DNA of 64,000 nucleotides from Catenulispora sp. GP43 (lineage in GTDB: Bacteria; Actinomycetota; Actinomycetes; Streptomycetales; Catenulisporaceae), in the NCBI RefSeq assembly GCF_041260665.1, contig NZ_JBGCCT010000001.1:186001-250000 (forward strand), in the 5' to 3' direction. Positions 35,964-44,615 of this stretch are shown here, piece after piece. The notes under the pieces are model-generated. The model did not search any database and had not been told where the DNA came from. It saw nothing but the letters and a program-made list of their open reading frames with translations. The position numbers and the translations under genes were made by a program. The first letter of the stretch is position 1. Every line of letters starts with the position of its first letter.

Positions 35964-36093
35964 CGAAATTCGCCTCCTTCACTTCGCCTTGGTGTGGACG
36001 GAGCCGCTGGCAGTCGGCACCACACGTCTTACAGATGGATTCTTCAGTTGCGGCACACAGTGGTGCTCCGGGCGATCTCTCGCCCGCATCGGA

Positions 36094-36132
36094 AGGTTAA
36101 GTGATCCCCGTAATGGGCCGCAAACTATTTTT
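36094..36132 (-). promoter_or_regulatory. Putative WhiB7-type promoter of the wblC unit
   Basis: On the minus strand an AT-rich stretch AAAAATAGTTT (36132-36122) runs directly into TTGCGG (36123-36118), followed by an 18-base spacer and TAACCT (36099-36094). AT-rich DNA abutting a -35 is the known binding context of WhiB7 with its sigma factor. The transcript would start near 36087 with a hairpin (CGGGCGA-tctc-TCGCCCG, 36069-36086). Its leader to wblC would be about 700 bases. The rest of the 36.0-36.35 kb gap shows nothing else clear. Confidence 0.5.
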
Positions 36133-36352
36133 GACCTGCGGTTTCGCCCTTGAGCCAGAGAATTCGGCTCCGATGGCCCCCACCATGGTCGACACAGTTG
36201 CCCCCAACCTCGACGACGACCATGCTGTCAGAACCGCACCGGCCTGTCACCCCTTTCACGCGAACTTTCTGGAAAACTTCGCGGGAGGATGGGCCAGGAT
36301 GGTGGTGGGCGGGGAGCACCACGGCGGACAGGGCGAGGGATACAGGGGCGGG

Positions 36353-37615
36353 ATGGACACCAACCACGGCGCCGGCGACCCACCGGACGACGACGTCTTC
36401 GGCCCGGTCGAGGACGGTGAAGAGGTCTTCGAGTGGATCGACGACCAGGACGGCGCGCGGCAGCCGGACGACCAGCGGGCCAAGCCTCCGTCCCGCACCT
36501 TCCGGGAACGCCTGGCCGCCGTCCGGGCCGGCGGCCGGAGCCTGCGCGGCTCGCGCCGCGAGATCGCGGCGGTCACCGCGGCGATCGTCCTGGCCTGCGC
36601 GGTCGGCGGCGCCTGCACCGCCTGGTTCGACAGCGTCGCCGGGGCGGCCGACCGCGCGGACGTGGTCGCGCTCGCGGTCGACTCGGTGGTGGACGGCGAC
36701 CCCGCGGCCTCGTCCTACCAGGCCGCCGACACCTCCGCGGTCGGCCAGTACATCGTCGAGATCGCCAACAACAGCCCGGACGCCGTCACCCTGACCTCCG
36801 TGGACGTCGACGCCGGGACGCTGATGACCAGCAGCGCCTGGAAGCCGGCCGGCGGCTCGGCGCGGATCCCCGCCGGCGGCACGGCCAGGGTGGCGCTCAC
36901 CGTCCGGCTGTCCTGCCCGCTGGTGATACTGAGCCAGCAGACCGGGATGTTCGCCGACGCGCCGGGCACCGGCGGCGGGACGTCGCTGGCCTTCCCGGCC
37001 GTGCACGTCCAGGTCCGCGACTCCGACGGCGACCCGCACTCCATGGTCCTGGCCACCCGCGTGGACACCTCCGCCCAACTGGCGACCGGGCAGCAGGCGT
37101 TCCGCAGCCCCGGTGGCGCGACGATCCCGGGGATCATCTCCGCCGACGCCGGGCCCTGCACGCAGTACGCGGCGGACCGCATCGCGCAGCGCGTCAGCGA
37201 CGACGCCGGCGCGGCCCGGTTCCCCAGCGACGTCGTCTTCGGCTACGACAAGGTGCTGTCCTCCTCCACCGACAGCTTCGTCCTCGGCTTCACGGTGAAG
37301 AACAACTCCGACCGCACCGTGACCCTGACGTCCCGCGGCGACACGACCTACATAGACGACCCGCAGCTGCGCACCGAATGGCTCCCCGCGGTCACCAAGC
37401 TCGCCCCCGGCCAGAGCCAGCCGGGCCGGCTGACCGTGAACATCCACGACTGCACCAGCGTCCTGTCCGACGCGCCGGTGCTCGGGGAGACCATGATGGA
37501 GGTCGACGACGGCAGCGGCGGCCCGCCCCAGCCGGTGTTCATCGACCAGGCCCTGACCGGCTCGCTGCGGATGGCCGGCGACGTCGTCAACCAGGAGAAG
37601 GCGGCGTGCGGATGA
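36353..37615 (+). CDS. Single-pass membrane protein with large extracytoplasmic domain (twin A)
   Basis: A 420-residue protein. An acidic cytoplasmic N-terminus (VEDGEEVFEWIDDQDGARQ) and a basic juxtamembrane stretch precede one helix at about 70-91. About 330 extracytoplasmic residues follow. These hold two beta-rich repeats with phrases like VGQYIVEIANNSPDAVTLTS and SFVLGFTVKNNSDRTVTLTS, suggesting paired immunoglobulin-like folds. I know no function. It is translationally coupled to twin B (ATGA). ATG 36353 has an AGGGGCGGG site. Confidence 0.7.
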   Translation: MDTNHGAGDPPDDDVFGPVEDGEEVFEWIDDQDGARQPDDQRAKPPSRTFRERLAAVRAGGRSLRGSRREIAAVTAAIVLACAVGGACTAWFDSVAGAADRADVVALAVDSVVDGDPAASSYQAADTSAVGQYIVEIANNSPDAVTLTSVDVDAGTLMTSSAWKPAGGSARIPAGGTARVALTVRLSCPLVILSQQTGMFADAPGTGGGTSLAFPAVHVQVRDSDGDPHSMVLATRVDTSAQLATGQQAFRSPGGATIPGIISADAGPCTQYAADRIAQRVSDDAGAARFPSDVVFGYDKVLSSSTDSFVLGFTVKNNSDRTVTLTSRGDTTYIDDPQLRTEWLPAVTKLAPGQSQPGRLTVNIHDCTSVLSDAPVLGETMMEVDDGSGGPPQPVFIDQALTGSLRMAGDVVNQEKAACG

Positions 37616-38868
37616 CCGACCTGATCGAGTCCGAGGACGAACTGCTCGACCCGCAGGCCGGCCCGGTCGCCGCCGCACCGCCGCACCGGCTGGTGGCGGC
37701 GCTGCACCGGCTCCGCGACCGCACCCCGCTGGGCGCCGGCTTCGAGGCCGACCCGGAGCGGCGGCGCCGCCGGACCCTGGCCGGCCTGCTGGCCCTCGCC
37801 CTGGTGACCGGCGCGGCGGCCACCGGGGTGGCGGTGCACAGCCGCGACGTCGGCCACGCCCGGGCCCGCACCCAGGACCGGATGCTGCTGCACGTGCTCG
37901 GGGGCAGCGCCACGCTGACGTTCGGCGACCTCAACGGATCCGGGAGCGGCGACGGTTCGCAGGTCGGCCGGATCCCCGGCATCGACCCGCTGCCGGCCGA
38001 TTTCACCGTCACCCTGCGCAACGACGGTGCGCAGCCGCTGGAGGTCACCGGGATCCGGATCGCCGTCCCCGGGGTCGCCGTGCTCGATCCGGCCCCGCAC
38101 ATGACCCTCGGACCCGGCGACGCCGAGGCCCTCACCAGCAAGGTCGACGTGAACTGCGACGCCGGCGACCTGCCGCAGTACCCGTCCGGGGTGACGGCGA
38201 CGGTGCGCACGCCCGCCGCCACGGGAAAGGCGCCCGGCTCGCCGACCGCCGTGCCGCTGGCCTTCGACCCGGGGCATCCGGCGCCGCCGGCGTCCGGCGC
38301 CGGGGCGGCGGCCGTGAATCCCGAGTTCCTCGGCGCGAACGACGTCTTCCAGTTCCAGTCCTACACGACCAGCAGCTTCTACCGGCTGTGCGGCGACGTG
38401 CTGGCCACCATGCCGTCCCGGGTCAGCGCCACCGCGCTGACCGGCTCGCCGAGTCTGCAGAACCCGGTGGTGAGCTACTCGCTGCACATCGACGCGAACT
38501 CCGCCGCCGCGCAGATGGCCGTGCCGCTGCCGAAGCCGCCGACCGTCCCCGGGATCAGCGCGCGGACCGATCTGTCCGCGCCGGAGGAGATCGGCTCCGA
38601 GGGGCTGGACGTGAACGTCACCGACCGGATCACCGACTGCGCCGCGTTCGGCGACTACCTGGCGGTGCGCGGCGGCGCCTCGCAGGCCGCGGCGGCGCTG
38701 AACGCGGCGACGCCGGTCGGGCTCCAGCCGGTCGACCCGCGGTTCCGGATCACCCCGACCCCGCTGGCCTCGGCGGCCGAGCCGGAGTTCGGCGGGCTCA
38801 CGCCCGGGACCGCGGACCTGCAGTCGACGCTGCTGGTTCAGCTCTCCGCCGTCTGCCCCGACATGTGA
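37612..38868 (+). CDS. Single-pass membrane protein with large extracytoplasmic domain (twin B)
   Basis: A 418-residue protein with the same plan as twin A: acidic start MTDLIESEDELLDP, Arg-rich ERRRRRT, one helix at about 54-75, and a large extracytoplasmic domain. It too has FTVTLRNDGAQPLEVTGIRI, matching the twin A repeat, and paired cysteines. The two are probably diverged duplicates acting together at the cell surface. ATG 37612 overlaps the twin A stop. Its 3' end overlaps the convergent uvrD2 gene by 31 bases. Function unknown. Confidence 0.7.
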   Translation: MTDLIESEDELLDPQAGPVAAAPPHRLVAALHRLRDRTPLGAGFEADPERRRRRTLAGLLALALVTGAAATGVAVHSRDVGHARARTQDRMLLHVLGGSATLTFGDLNGSGSGDGSQVGRIPGIDPLPADFTVTLRNDGAQPLEVTGIRIAVPGVAVLDPAPHMTLGPGDAEALTSKVDVNCDAGDLPQYPSGVTATVRTPAATGKAPGSPTAVPLAFDPGHPAPPASGAGAAAVNPEFLGANDVFQFQSYTTSSFYRLCGDVLATMPSRVSATALTGSPSLQNPVVSYSLHIDANSAAAQMAVPLPKPPTVPGISARTDLSAPEEIGSEGLDVNVTDRITDCAAFGDYLAVRGGASQAAAALNAATPVGLQPVDPRFRITPTPLASAAEPEFGGLTPGTADLQSTLLVQLSAVCPDM

Positions 38869-41102
38869 CCGCCCTTGTAGTCCGCCGTATGCGCCGAGAT
38901 GAGCCCCAGCACCTCGTCCCCGTAACGGTCCGCTTTCGCCTTGCCGACCCCGGCGATCTTCGTCAGGGCGGCGGGCGTGGCGGGCAGGGACTCGCCGATG
39001 GCGGTCAGCGTGGCGTCGGTGAAGACGCAGTACGCGGGCAGCTTCTGCTTCTTGGCCTGCCCGGCGCGCCACTCGCGCAGTTCCTCGTACAGTTCGGGGT
39101 CCAGCGTGCTGGGACAGGTCTCGCAGCGGCCGATCTTGCGCTCGGCGGCGTCGATCAGGGACCGGTGGCAGATCCGGCAGGTGATCGGTTCCACTACCCG
39201 GCGCGGGCGCTCCTCGCTGTCCGCCGACGACCCGGGGCTCCGGCGCCGCGCCGAACCGCCGCCCCTTATGACGCCGCCCGCCGCGCCCTCGCGGGTGTCC
39301 CGGCCCACGCCGCCGCGCAGGCCGTCCAGGAACCGCGACGGGGACCGTGAGGCCCGGCCGCCCGGGGAGCGCGCCAGCGACCACGAAAGGAACAGCCGCT
39401 CGCGGGCGCGGGTCACGCCGACATAGAGCAGTCGCCGCTCCTCCTCGATCTGCTCGGGGGTCTCGGCGTAGGTGATCGGCATCATGCCCTCGGTCATGCC
39501 GACCAGGAAGACCGCGTCCCACTCCAGGCCCTTGGCGGCGTGGAAGGTGGACAGCGTGACGCCCTCGACGGTCGGGGCGTGCTGGGCGTCGGCGCGCTCG
39601 CGCAGCTCGGCGCTGAACCGGTCCAGGCCGGCGTCCGGGTGCGTGCGGCCGTACTCCTCGGCCAGCGAGACCAGCGCGGCCAGCGACTCCCAGCGGTCGC
39701 GCAGGCGTCCGGCGCCCTTGGGCGCCAGCGGGGTCCAGCCGTGGCTGGCGAAGATCGCGCGGACCTCCGTGGCCAGGCTGCCCCCCTCGCCGTCCTCGTC
39801 CGGGCCGTCGGCGCCGAGGCCGGGCAGGGTGTCGGAGGCGTGGTCGGAGCGGGCCTTGGCGGCGCCGCGCAGCCAGACCTGGATCGCCTCGCGGACCTCG
39901 GGGCGCTCGAAGAAGCGCTCGACGCCGCGCAGTATGTAGGGCACGCCGGCGTCGCTCAGGGCCTGCTCGTACTCCTCGGACTGCGCGTTGATGCGGTAGA
40001 GCACCACGACCTCGGAGAGCCGGACCCCGGCGTCCATCAGCTTCCTGATCTCCCGGGCCACCTCGCGGGCCTCGGTCTCGGCGTCCGGGTGCTCGGCGAA
40101 CTTCGGGCGCGGGCCGTCCGCGCGCTGCGCGATCAGCTGGACCCGGGCCTTGGCCGCACGGCCCTCGGCGCGGTCCAGCAGCGCGTTGGCCAGGGCCACG
40201 ACCTGGGGCGTGGAGCGGTAGTCGCGGACCAGCTTGACCACGGTCGGGTCGTCGAAGCGGTCGGCGAAGTCCAGCAGGTAGCGCGGGTCGGCGCCGGTGA
40301 AGGAGTAGATGGTCTGGCTGGCGTCGCCGACCACGCACACGTCGGCCCGCTCGCCGAGCCAGCAGTCCAGCAGGCGCTGTTGCAGGGGGTTGACGTCCTG
40401 GTACTCGTCGACGGTGAAGAAGCGGTACTGGTTGCGCACCGTCGCGGCGATGTCCGGGCGCTCCTCCATGATGCCGATGGTGAGCAGCAGCACGTCCTCG
40501 AAGTCGATGGCGTTGCGGTCGCGCTTGGCGCTCTCGTACTCGGCGTAGACCTTGGCCACCTCGGCGGCGTCGCGCGGCGGCGTGCGCTGCGCCTTGGCCG
40601 CGGCCGCCGCGTAGTCGTCGGCGACCACCTGCGTGGACTTCGCCCACTCGATCTCCCCGGCCAGGTCGCGCAGCTCGGCGCGCTCGGCGTTCAGCCGCAG
40701 CCGCCGCACCGCCTCGGAGACCAGCGGGATCTTGGAGTCGATGAGCTGCGGGTTCGGCCCGCCGACAGCCTTGGGCCAGAAGTACTGGAGCTGCCGCAGC
40801 GCCGCGGCGTGGAAGGTCCGCGCCTGCACCCCGCCGGCCCCGAGCTGCCGCAGCCGCCCCCGCATCTCCCCGGCCGCCCGCTGGGTGAAGGTGACGGCCA
40901 GCACCTGACTCGGGATGTACTCGCCGGTCGCCACCCCGTGCGCGATGCGGTAGGTGATGGCCCGCGTCTTGCCGGTCCCGGCCCCGGCGAGCACGCACAC
41001 CGGCCCGTGCAGCGCCTCGGCCACGGCCCGCTGCTCCGGGTCGAGCGCGTCCAGCAGCGCGGCGGCGGGAACCGGGCCGGAGCCGGGATGAGTCTGCGGC
41101 AT
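38838..41102 (-). CDS. uvrD2: ATP-dependent DNA helicase UvrD2
   Basis: A 754-residue superfamily 1A helicase. Walker A is AGAGTGKT (39-46), Walker B VDEYQDVNP, motif III GDASQTIYSFTGADP, motif V STFHAAKGLEWDAVFLVGM, and motif VI LLYVGVTRARERLFLS. After the motor comes an insert of Arg/Ser/Gly, a Cys4 zinc motif (CRICHR and CETC) and an HRDC domain with LTKIAGVGKAKADRYG, the arrangement of actinobacterial UvrD2. It unwinds DNA 3' to 5' in repair or replication. It is divergent from the mycoredoxin gene, as in mycobacteria. Confidence 0.94.
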   Translation of the reverse strand: MPQTHPGSGPVPAAALLDALDPEQRAVAEALHGPVCVLAGAGTGKTRAITYRIAHGVATGEYIPSQVLAVTFTQRAAGEMRGRLRQLGAGGVQARTFHAAALRQLQYFWPKAVGGPNPQLIDSKIPLVSEAVRRLRLNAERAELRDLAGEIEWAKSTQVVADDYAAAAAKAQRTPPRDAAEVAKVYAEYESAKRDRNAIDFEDVLLLTIGIMEERPDIAATVRNQYRFFTVDEYQDVNPLQQRLLDCWLGERADVCVVGDASQTIYSFTGADPRYLLDFADRFDDPTVVKLVRDYRSTPQVVALANALLDRAEGRAAKARVQLIAQRADGPRPKFAEHPDAETEAREVAREIRKLMDAGVRLSEVVVLYRINAQSEEYEQALSDAGVPYILRGVERFFERPEVREAIQVWLRGAAKARSDHASDTLPGLGADGPDEDGEGGSLATEVRAIFASHGWTPLAPKGAGRLRDRWESLAALVSLAEEYGRTHPDAGLDRFSAELRERADAQHAPTVEGVTLSTFHAAKGLEWDAVFLVGMTEGMMPITYAETPEQIEEERRLLYVGVTRARERLFLSWSLARSPGGRASRSPSRFLDGLRGGVGRDTREGAAGGVIRGGGSARRRSPGSSADSEERPRRVVEPITCRICHRSLIDAAERKIGRCETCPSTLDPELYEELREWRAGQAKKQKLPAYCVFTDATLTAIGESLPATPAALTKIAGVGKAKADRYGDEVLGLISAHTADYKGGHMSGQTAES

Positions 41103-41215
41103 CTGACCATATTCGCATCAACCACCGACACCGTTCGCCGGGCATGCGGAAGAATCACAGCCCCGCCCCGGTTGCACTGACCGGATGGTCCCGACAGCCG
41201 ATGAGGAAGTGGAAG

Positions 41216-41473
41216 ATGAACGACCAGATCACGATGTACTCGACGACCTGGTGCGGCTACTGCCGCCGGCTGAAGAGCCAGCTCGAGCGCGAGGGCATCG
41301 GATTCGCCGAGGTCGACATCGAGCAGGTCCCCGAGGCCGCCGACTATGTCATGAGCGTCAACGGCGGGAACCAGACGGTCCCGACGGTGGTCGTCAAGCC
41401 GCTCGGCGGCGGCGAGCAGGTCGCCATGACCAATCCGAGCCTGGCTCAGGTCAAGGCCGCGCTCGCGGGCTGA
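41216..41473 (+). CDS. mrx1: Mycoredoxin-1
   Basis: An 85-residue glutaredoxin-fold protein with active site W12-CGYC-16 (Cys13, Cys16) and the cis-Pro segment QTVPTVVV. The CGYC active site and size are those of mycoredoxin-1, which reduces mycothiol-protein mixed disulfides. It is divergent from uvrD2. ATG 41216 is chosen to give the usual MNDQITMYSTTWC start, with a GGAAGTGGAAG ribosome site; an ATG at 41201 would add five residues. Confidence 0.92.
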   Translation: MNDQITMYSTTWCGYCRRLKSQLEREGIGFAEVDIEQVPEAADYVMSVNGGNQTVPTVVVKPLGGGEQVAMTNPSLAQVKAALAG

Positions 41474-41504
41474 TCTCCGGCACACCCGCGACGACCGGGT
41501 CCGC

Positions 41505-41828
41505 TCAAGCCTCCGGCTCCTCGGCCGGAGGCTCTTCCTCGTCGGCGAGCGGCTCGCCCTTCACAAATTTCACGTCCGGCTCCGAAGCCGGGTTGATCCA
41601 GGCGCGCATGGTGATCGAGGGCGACCATGCCTTCGGCTCCTCTTGCCACGTCCGCACCGCGGCGTGGAAGTCCTGGTTGGCTATGCCCAGGGACAAGCTC
41701 GGGAAGGTCTGGACGGTTGTGGAGTTGTCCTCGAGGTAGTGGCCCCAGGACTTGCCGCACTTGCAGAAACGCTTCTCCGGGAAGAGCTTCACGATGTCGT
41801 GGCAGTGCGCGCAGTACATCAACTTCAT
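41505..41828 (-). CDS. Small zinc-ribbon protein, 107 aa
   Basis: The first 25 residues contain CAHCHDIVKLF and FCKCGKSWGHYL, giving ligands C6, C9, C22 and C24 for a zinc knuckle. Residues 36-92 look like a compact beta domain; the C-terminus is an acidic EADEEEPP-like tail. Similar small proteins occur in streptomycetes and their phages, without known function. ATG 41826-41828 is the only start. It is convergent with mrx1. Confidence 0.7.
   Translation of the reverse strand: MKLMYCAHCHDIVKLFPEKRFCKCGKSWGHYLEDNSTTVQTFPSLSLGIANQDFHAAVRTWQEEPKAWSPSITMRAWINPASEPDVKFVKGEPLADEEEPPAEEPEA
41508..41533. terminator. Convergent hairpin at the end of mrx1 and the zinc-ribbon gene
   Basis: Perfect 10-bp arms AGCCTCCGGC and GCCGGAGGCT with loop tcctcg, lying in the last codons of the zinc-ribbon gene, 35 bases after mrx1. 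It may terminate mrx1; it also encodes the Pro/Glu tail of the other gene. Confidence 0.45.
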
Positions 41829-41888
41829 GGCCGCAGGCTAGCGGCGCCGCGAACAGCGCGGCACCGCTTTTTCGTGCCCTGCGACGCG

Positions 41889-41942
41889 CTAGCGCCGGCG
41901 CCCCTTCAGCAGGCGGATCAGGCGGCGTATGAGGAAAATCAT
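41889..41942 (-). CDS. Possible 17-aa cationic amphipathic peptide (MIFLIRRLIRLLKGRRR)
   Basis: A tiny frame, ATG 41940-41942 to TAG 41889-41891, with a GGGGGA ribosome site about 6 bases upstream. The product would be a short helix with one face Ile/Leu and the other Arg/Lys, like small membrane-binding or toxic peptides. Its strong bias toward hydrophobic plus basic residues is notable, but such short frames are weak evidence. It lies alone between the zinc-ribbon gene and a small secreted protein. Confidence 0.35.
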   Translation of the reverse strand: MIFLIRRLIRLLKGRRR

Positions 41943-42133
41943 CGGGGTCCCCCTAGGTCGAACGGCTTCCCGTGCTCGGGCTCGACAGTGAAAGTACTGC
42001 CCGCCGCGGGGCGCGGGCCTCAACCCTGGGGTTGACTGCGAGGTGGAACGCAGGTGGAAAGCTCGGCCACGTTCGGGTGGCATTGGAACACTCTGGGTTA
42101 CGCACCGATCACTGTGCGACTACACCTGGTGCC

Positions 42134-42328
42134 ATGACCAAGACAACAGGCGTCTTCCTCGCCCTCCTCGTCGTGGGCATCGCGGTGACCACCGGGCAGC
42201 ATGCCGCGAAAACGCATGCCTCGGGGCCGGTGTGTCCGGCGACCTCCCCATCGGCTGCCCCATCGGCTGCCCCATCGACTGCGCCGGTCGCATCGACCGG
42301 CCACAAGGCCTCGCCCGCGGGCCGCTAG
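42134..42328 (+). CDS. Possible small secreted protein, 64 aa
   Basis: Frame from ATG 42134: a signal-peptide-like start (MTKTTGVFLALLVVGIAVTT) followed by an Ala/Ser/Pro/Thr-rich mature part with imperfect SAAPSAAPST repeats. The repeats come from the DNA run gctgccccatcg (about 42253-42285). One cysteine. No family. Convergent with the secreted protease. Coding status uncertain because the ribosome site is weak. Confidence 0.4.
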   Translation: MTKTTGVFLALLVVGIAVTTGQHAAKTHASGPVCPATSPSAAPSAAPSTAPVASTGHKASPAGR

Positions 42329-42365
42329 CCGACCGCTGGCGACCGCCGGCCGACCCGCTCCGCCG

Positions 42366-43466
42366 TCAGGGCGCCGGCGACCCGTTCGCGATGGTGTAGA
42401 GCTGCTTGGCGCTCGCATCCAGATATGGCCCCGCGAGCCAGTTCCCGCTGTGCGCGTTGTGCGCGCTGCCCACCGACGTGTTGGTGACCAGCGACACGTC
42501 GCCCGCGGACTGTCCGGGTGCCCGCGCGAACCAGCCGCCGCCCGACGCTCCGCCGGTGAGGTCGCACCCGGCCCGGTACTCCTTCGCGTCGGGCCCGAGC
42601 TCCGTGACGTTCAGCAGCTGCACCGAATCGGCTGTGCAGCCGTACTGCGACATCCCGTTGAACGGCTGCGCGGCGGGGTACCCGCGGATCGAGATCTGCG
42701 GCGTCTTGCCCTGCTCGGTCGGGGCGTTGAACCACATCGGCACCGGCTTCGCCCCGACCGACTGCACCGCGGAGTCCAGCGTCTGCCCCTGCGCGTTGCG
42801 CCCGACCTCGATCACCCCGTAGTCGTGCGCCAGGTCGCCGCCGTGCTCGTCGCCGGTCTTGACCCACTCCGGCGACGTCCAGACGTGGACCGCCGGGAAG
42901 GTCCCGAGCGGCGCGTACGCCGACAGGTCGCTCGGGTCGACGTTCGGGTCGCCGTCGGGGTTGTCGAAGGCGGGGACGAACACCATGTCCATGTGCCAGG
43001 TCCCGCCCTTCCCGTCGTGGACGCAGTGCCCCGCGGTCCACACCAGGCTGGCGTTCTGGCTCTTGATCACGGTGCCGGAGCACACGTAGTAGTTGCCGGA
43101 GGTGGCGTCGCCCTGGCGGTAGAAGAAGAGCTTGCCGGTGACGGCGCCGGTGCGGTTGGTGTACGGGCCCGGCACCTTGCGCGCGTCGACCGGCTGGGGC
43201 AGGGGCGCGTTGTCGAACGAGGGCAGCGACTGCTGCCCCGTCAGGCCGCCGTCCTTGCCCTGATGGGCACCGCCGGTCGCCGAGGGGGTGTTCGGGTTGA
43301 GCACGGCGCCGACGAAGTCCTTGCCGAACTCGCCGCCCGAGGACTGCTGTCCGATGACGCCGGAGCTGGAGCAGGCACCCGCCAGCGACACCACGGCCGT
43401 CACCGCGACGAGCGCGGAAACCACTCGGCTGTTGATCTTCCGGCCCCGGCGTGGGCGTATCAGCAT
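42366..43466 (-). CDS. Secreted trypsin-like serine peptidase, lipoprotein
   Basis: A 366-residue protein with an Arg-rich signal peptide and lipobox LAGAC (Cys32). A linker to about residue 100 is followed by a chymotrypsin-fold domain: His147 in VWTAGHCV, Asp215 in LAHDYGVI, Ser308 in TGGASGGGW. This layout resembles V8/glutamyl endopeptidase-like and other bacterial trypsin-like proteases. It is expected to act at the outer face of the membrane. Substrate unknown. Four cysteines in the mature domain could form disulfides. Confidence 0.85.
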   Translation of the reverse strand: MLIRPRRGRKINSRVVSALVAVTAVVSLAGACSSSGVIGQQSSGGEFGKDFVGAVLNPNTPSATGGAHQGKDGGLTGQQSLPSFDNAPLPQPVDARKVPGPYTNRTGAVTGKLFFYRQGDATSGNYYVCSGTVIKSQNASLVWTAGHCVHDGKGGTWHMDMVFVPAFDNPDGDPNVDPSDLSAYAPLGTFPAVHVWTSPEWVKTGDEHGGDLAHDYGVIEVGRNAQGQTLDSAVQSVGAKPVPMWFNAPTEQGKTPQISIRGYPAAQPFNGMSQYGCTADSVQLLNVTELGPDAKEYRAGCDLTGGASGGGWFARAPGQSAGDVSLVTNTSVGSAHNAHSGNWLAGPYLDASAKQLYTIANGSPAP

Positions 43467-43557
43467 GGCGTCGCCTCCCCTCCCTTCAACGCCGACGACA
43501 CTACCAATGGTTCTCTAAAAGAAGCCTGAGTCGCCGGCGGATCGATGAGGGAAGGGG

Positions 43558-44583
43558 TCAGCTCCCCACCGGGTCGCCGCCGTACCAGTGGTCGACCAGG
43601 CGGCGCGAGATCGAGATCTCCGACGGCAGCATCAGGAGTTCGCCGGTGGTGACGGCCTCCTTCAGCTCGGCCCGCGAGTACCACTTCGCCCAGTCGAGCT
43701 CGGCGCCGTCCAGGCGCAGGGCCGGGTCGTCCACGGTCGCGGTGAAGCCGAGCATCAGCGAGCGGGGCAGGGGCCACGGCTGGCTGCCGAGGTAGCGCAC
43801 GGAGGTGATCCGCAGGCCGGCCTCCTCCGCGCACTCGCGCGCCACCGCCGCCTCCAGCGTCTCGCCGGGCTCGACGAAGCCGGCCAGCACCGAGGCCCGG
43901 TTCGGCGGCCAGGCCGAGTTGCGGGCCAGCAGCAGCCGGTCGTCCGGATCGGTGACGGCCATGATCACGGCCGGGTCGGTGCGCGGGTAGTGCTCGGTGC
44001 CGCAGTGGTCGCACTTGCGGACCGAGCCGGCGTGGGTCATCCGCGTCGCGTGCCCGCACACCCCGCAGAAGCCGTGGGTGCGGTGCCAGTTGTCCAGGCC
44101 GACCGCGTGCGCCAGCAGGCCGCCGTCGCGGTCGGGCAGGGCCGCCGCGACCTCGCGCACGTGCCGCAGCTCGCCCAGCGCCGGGGCCGGCTCGGCGGCC
44201 GGCGGCCGCGGCGAGGTCAGCGCCGCGCCCGGGGTGGAGGCGGAGCCGGCGGTGGAGGCCGTCGGCGCGCCGTCCGGGCCGGGCGCGCCGACACTGACCG
44301 CGAAGTACGCCACATCGTCGGCGTCCACGCCGAGGAAGTAGCGCTGGGCGCCGGGGTAGCGCGCGTCGAACACCGCGCCGGGGTGGAACACCAGCGCGGC
44401 GTCCGGATCCAGCACCGCCTCGGCCCGGCTGTCGTCGACCGCGAACACCCGGGTGCCCGGATCGGCCCAGGCCGCCGCCAGCCAGTCGTCGTCGGTGCGC
44501 CGCTCGGCGGCGCGGTCGACGACCGACCGCGCCAGCAGCATGCGGCCGAGTTCGCCTTCGAAGTAGCGCGCCTGCTCGGTCAT
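43558..44583 (-). CDS. nudC: NAD+ diphosphatase (NudC)
   Basis: A 341-residue Nudix hydrolase that splits NAD(H), and in other bacteria removes NAD caps from RNA. The zinc ribbon has C173, C176, C191 and C194. The Nudix box is at 235-257 (GFVEPGETLEAAVAREC then AEEAGL). The NudC-specific SQPWPLPRSLM follows at about 267. The N-terminal domain contains a non-conserved Ala/Gly/Ser/Pro insert (about 100-135). It lies in the conserved uvrD2-mrx1-nudC-adnBA order. 32 bases separate it from the M20 peptidase upstream. Confidence 0.94.
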   Translation of the reverse strand: MTEQARYFEGELGRMLLARSVVDRAAERRTDDDWLAAAWADPGTRVFAVDDSRAEAVLDPDAALVFHPGAVFDARYPGAQRYFLGVDADDVAYFAVSVGAPGPDGAPTASTAGSASTPGAALTSPRPPAAEPAPALGELRHVREVAAALPDRDGGLLAHAVGLDNWHRTHGFCGVCGHATRMTHAGSVRKCDHCGTEHYPRTDPAVIMAVTDPDDRLLLARNSAWPPNRASVLAGFVEPGETLEAAVARECAEEAGLRITSVRYLGSQPWPLPRSLMLGFTATVDDPALRLDGAELDWAKWYSRAELKEAVTTGELLMLPSEISISRRLVDHWYGGDPVGS

Positions 44584-44615
44584 CGGTGGGCCTCCCCGGA
44601 TCGTTCCGACCGCTC

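Noticed and set aside
36101-36352. Upstream extension of twin A through the promoter region
   Set aside because: The added sequence covers the divergent promoter and has no protein-like features; ATG 36353 has a good ribosome site and gives an acidic start like that of twin B.
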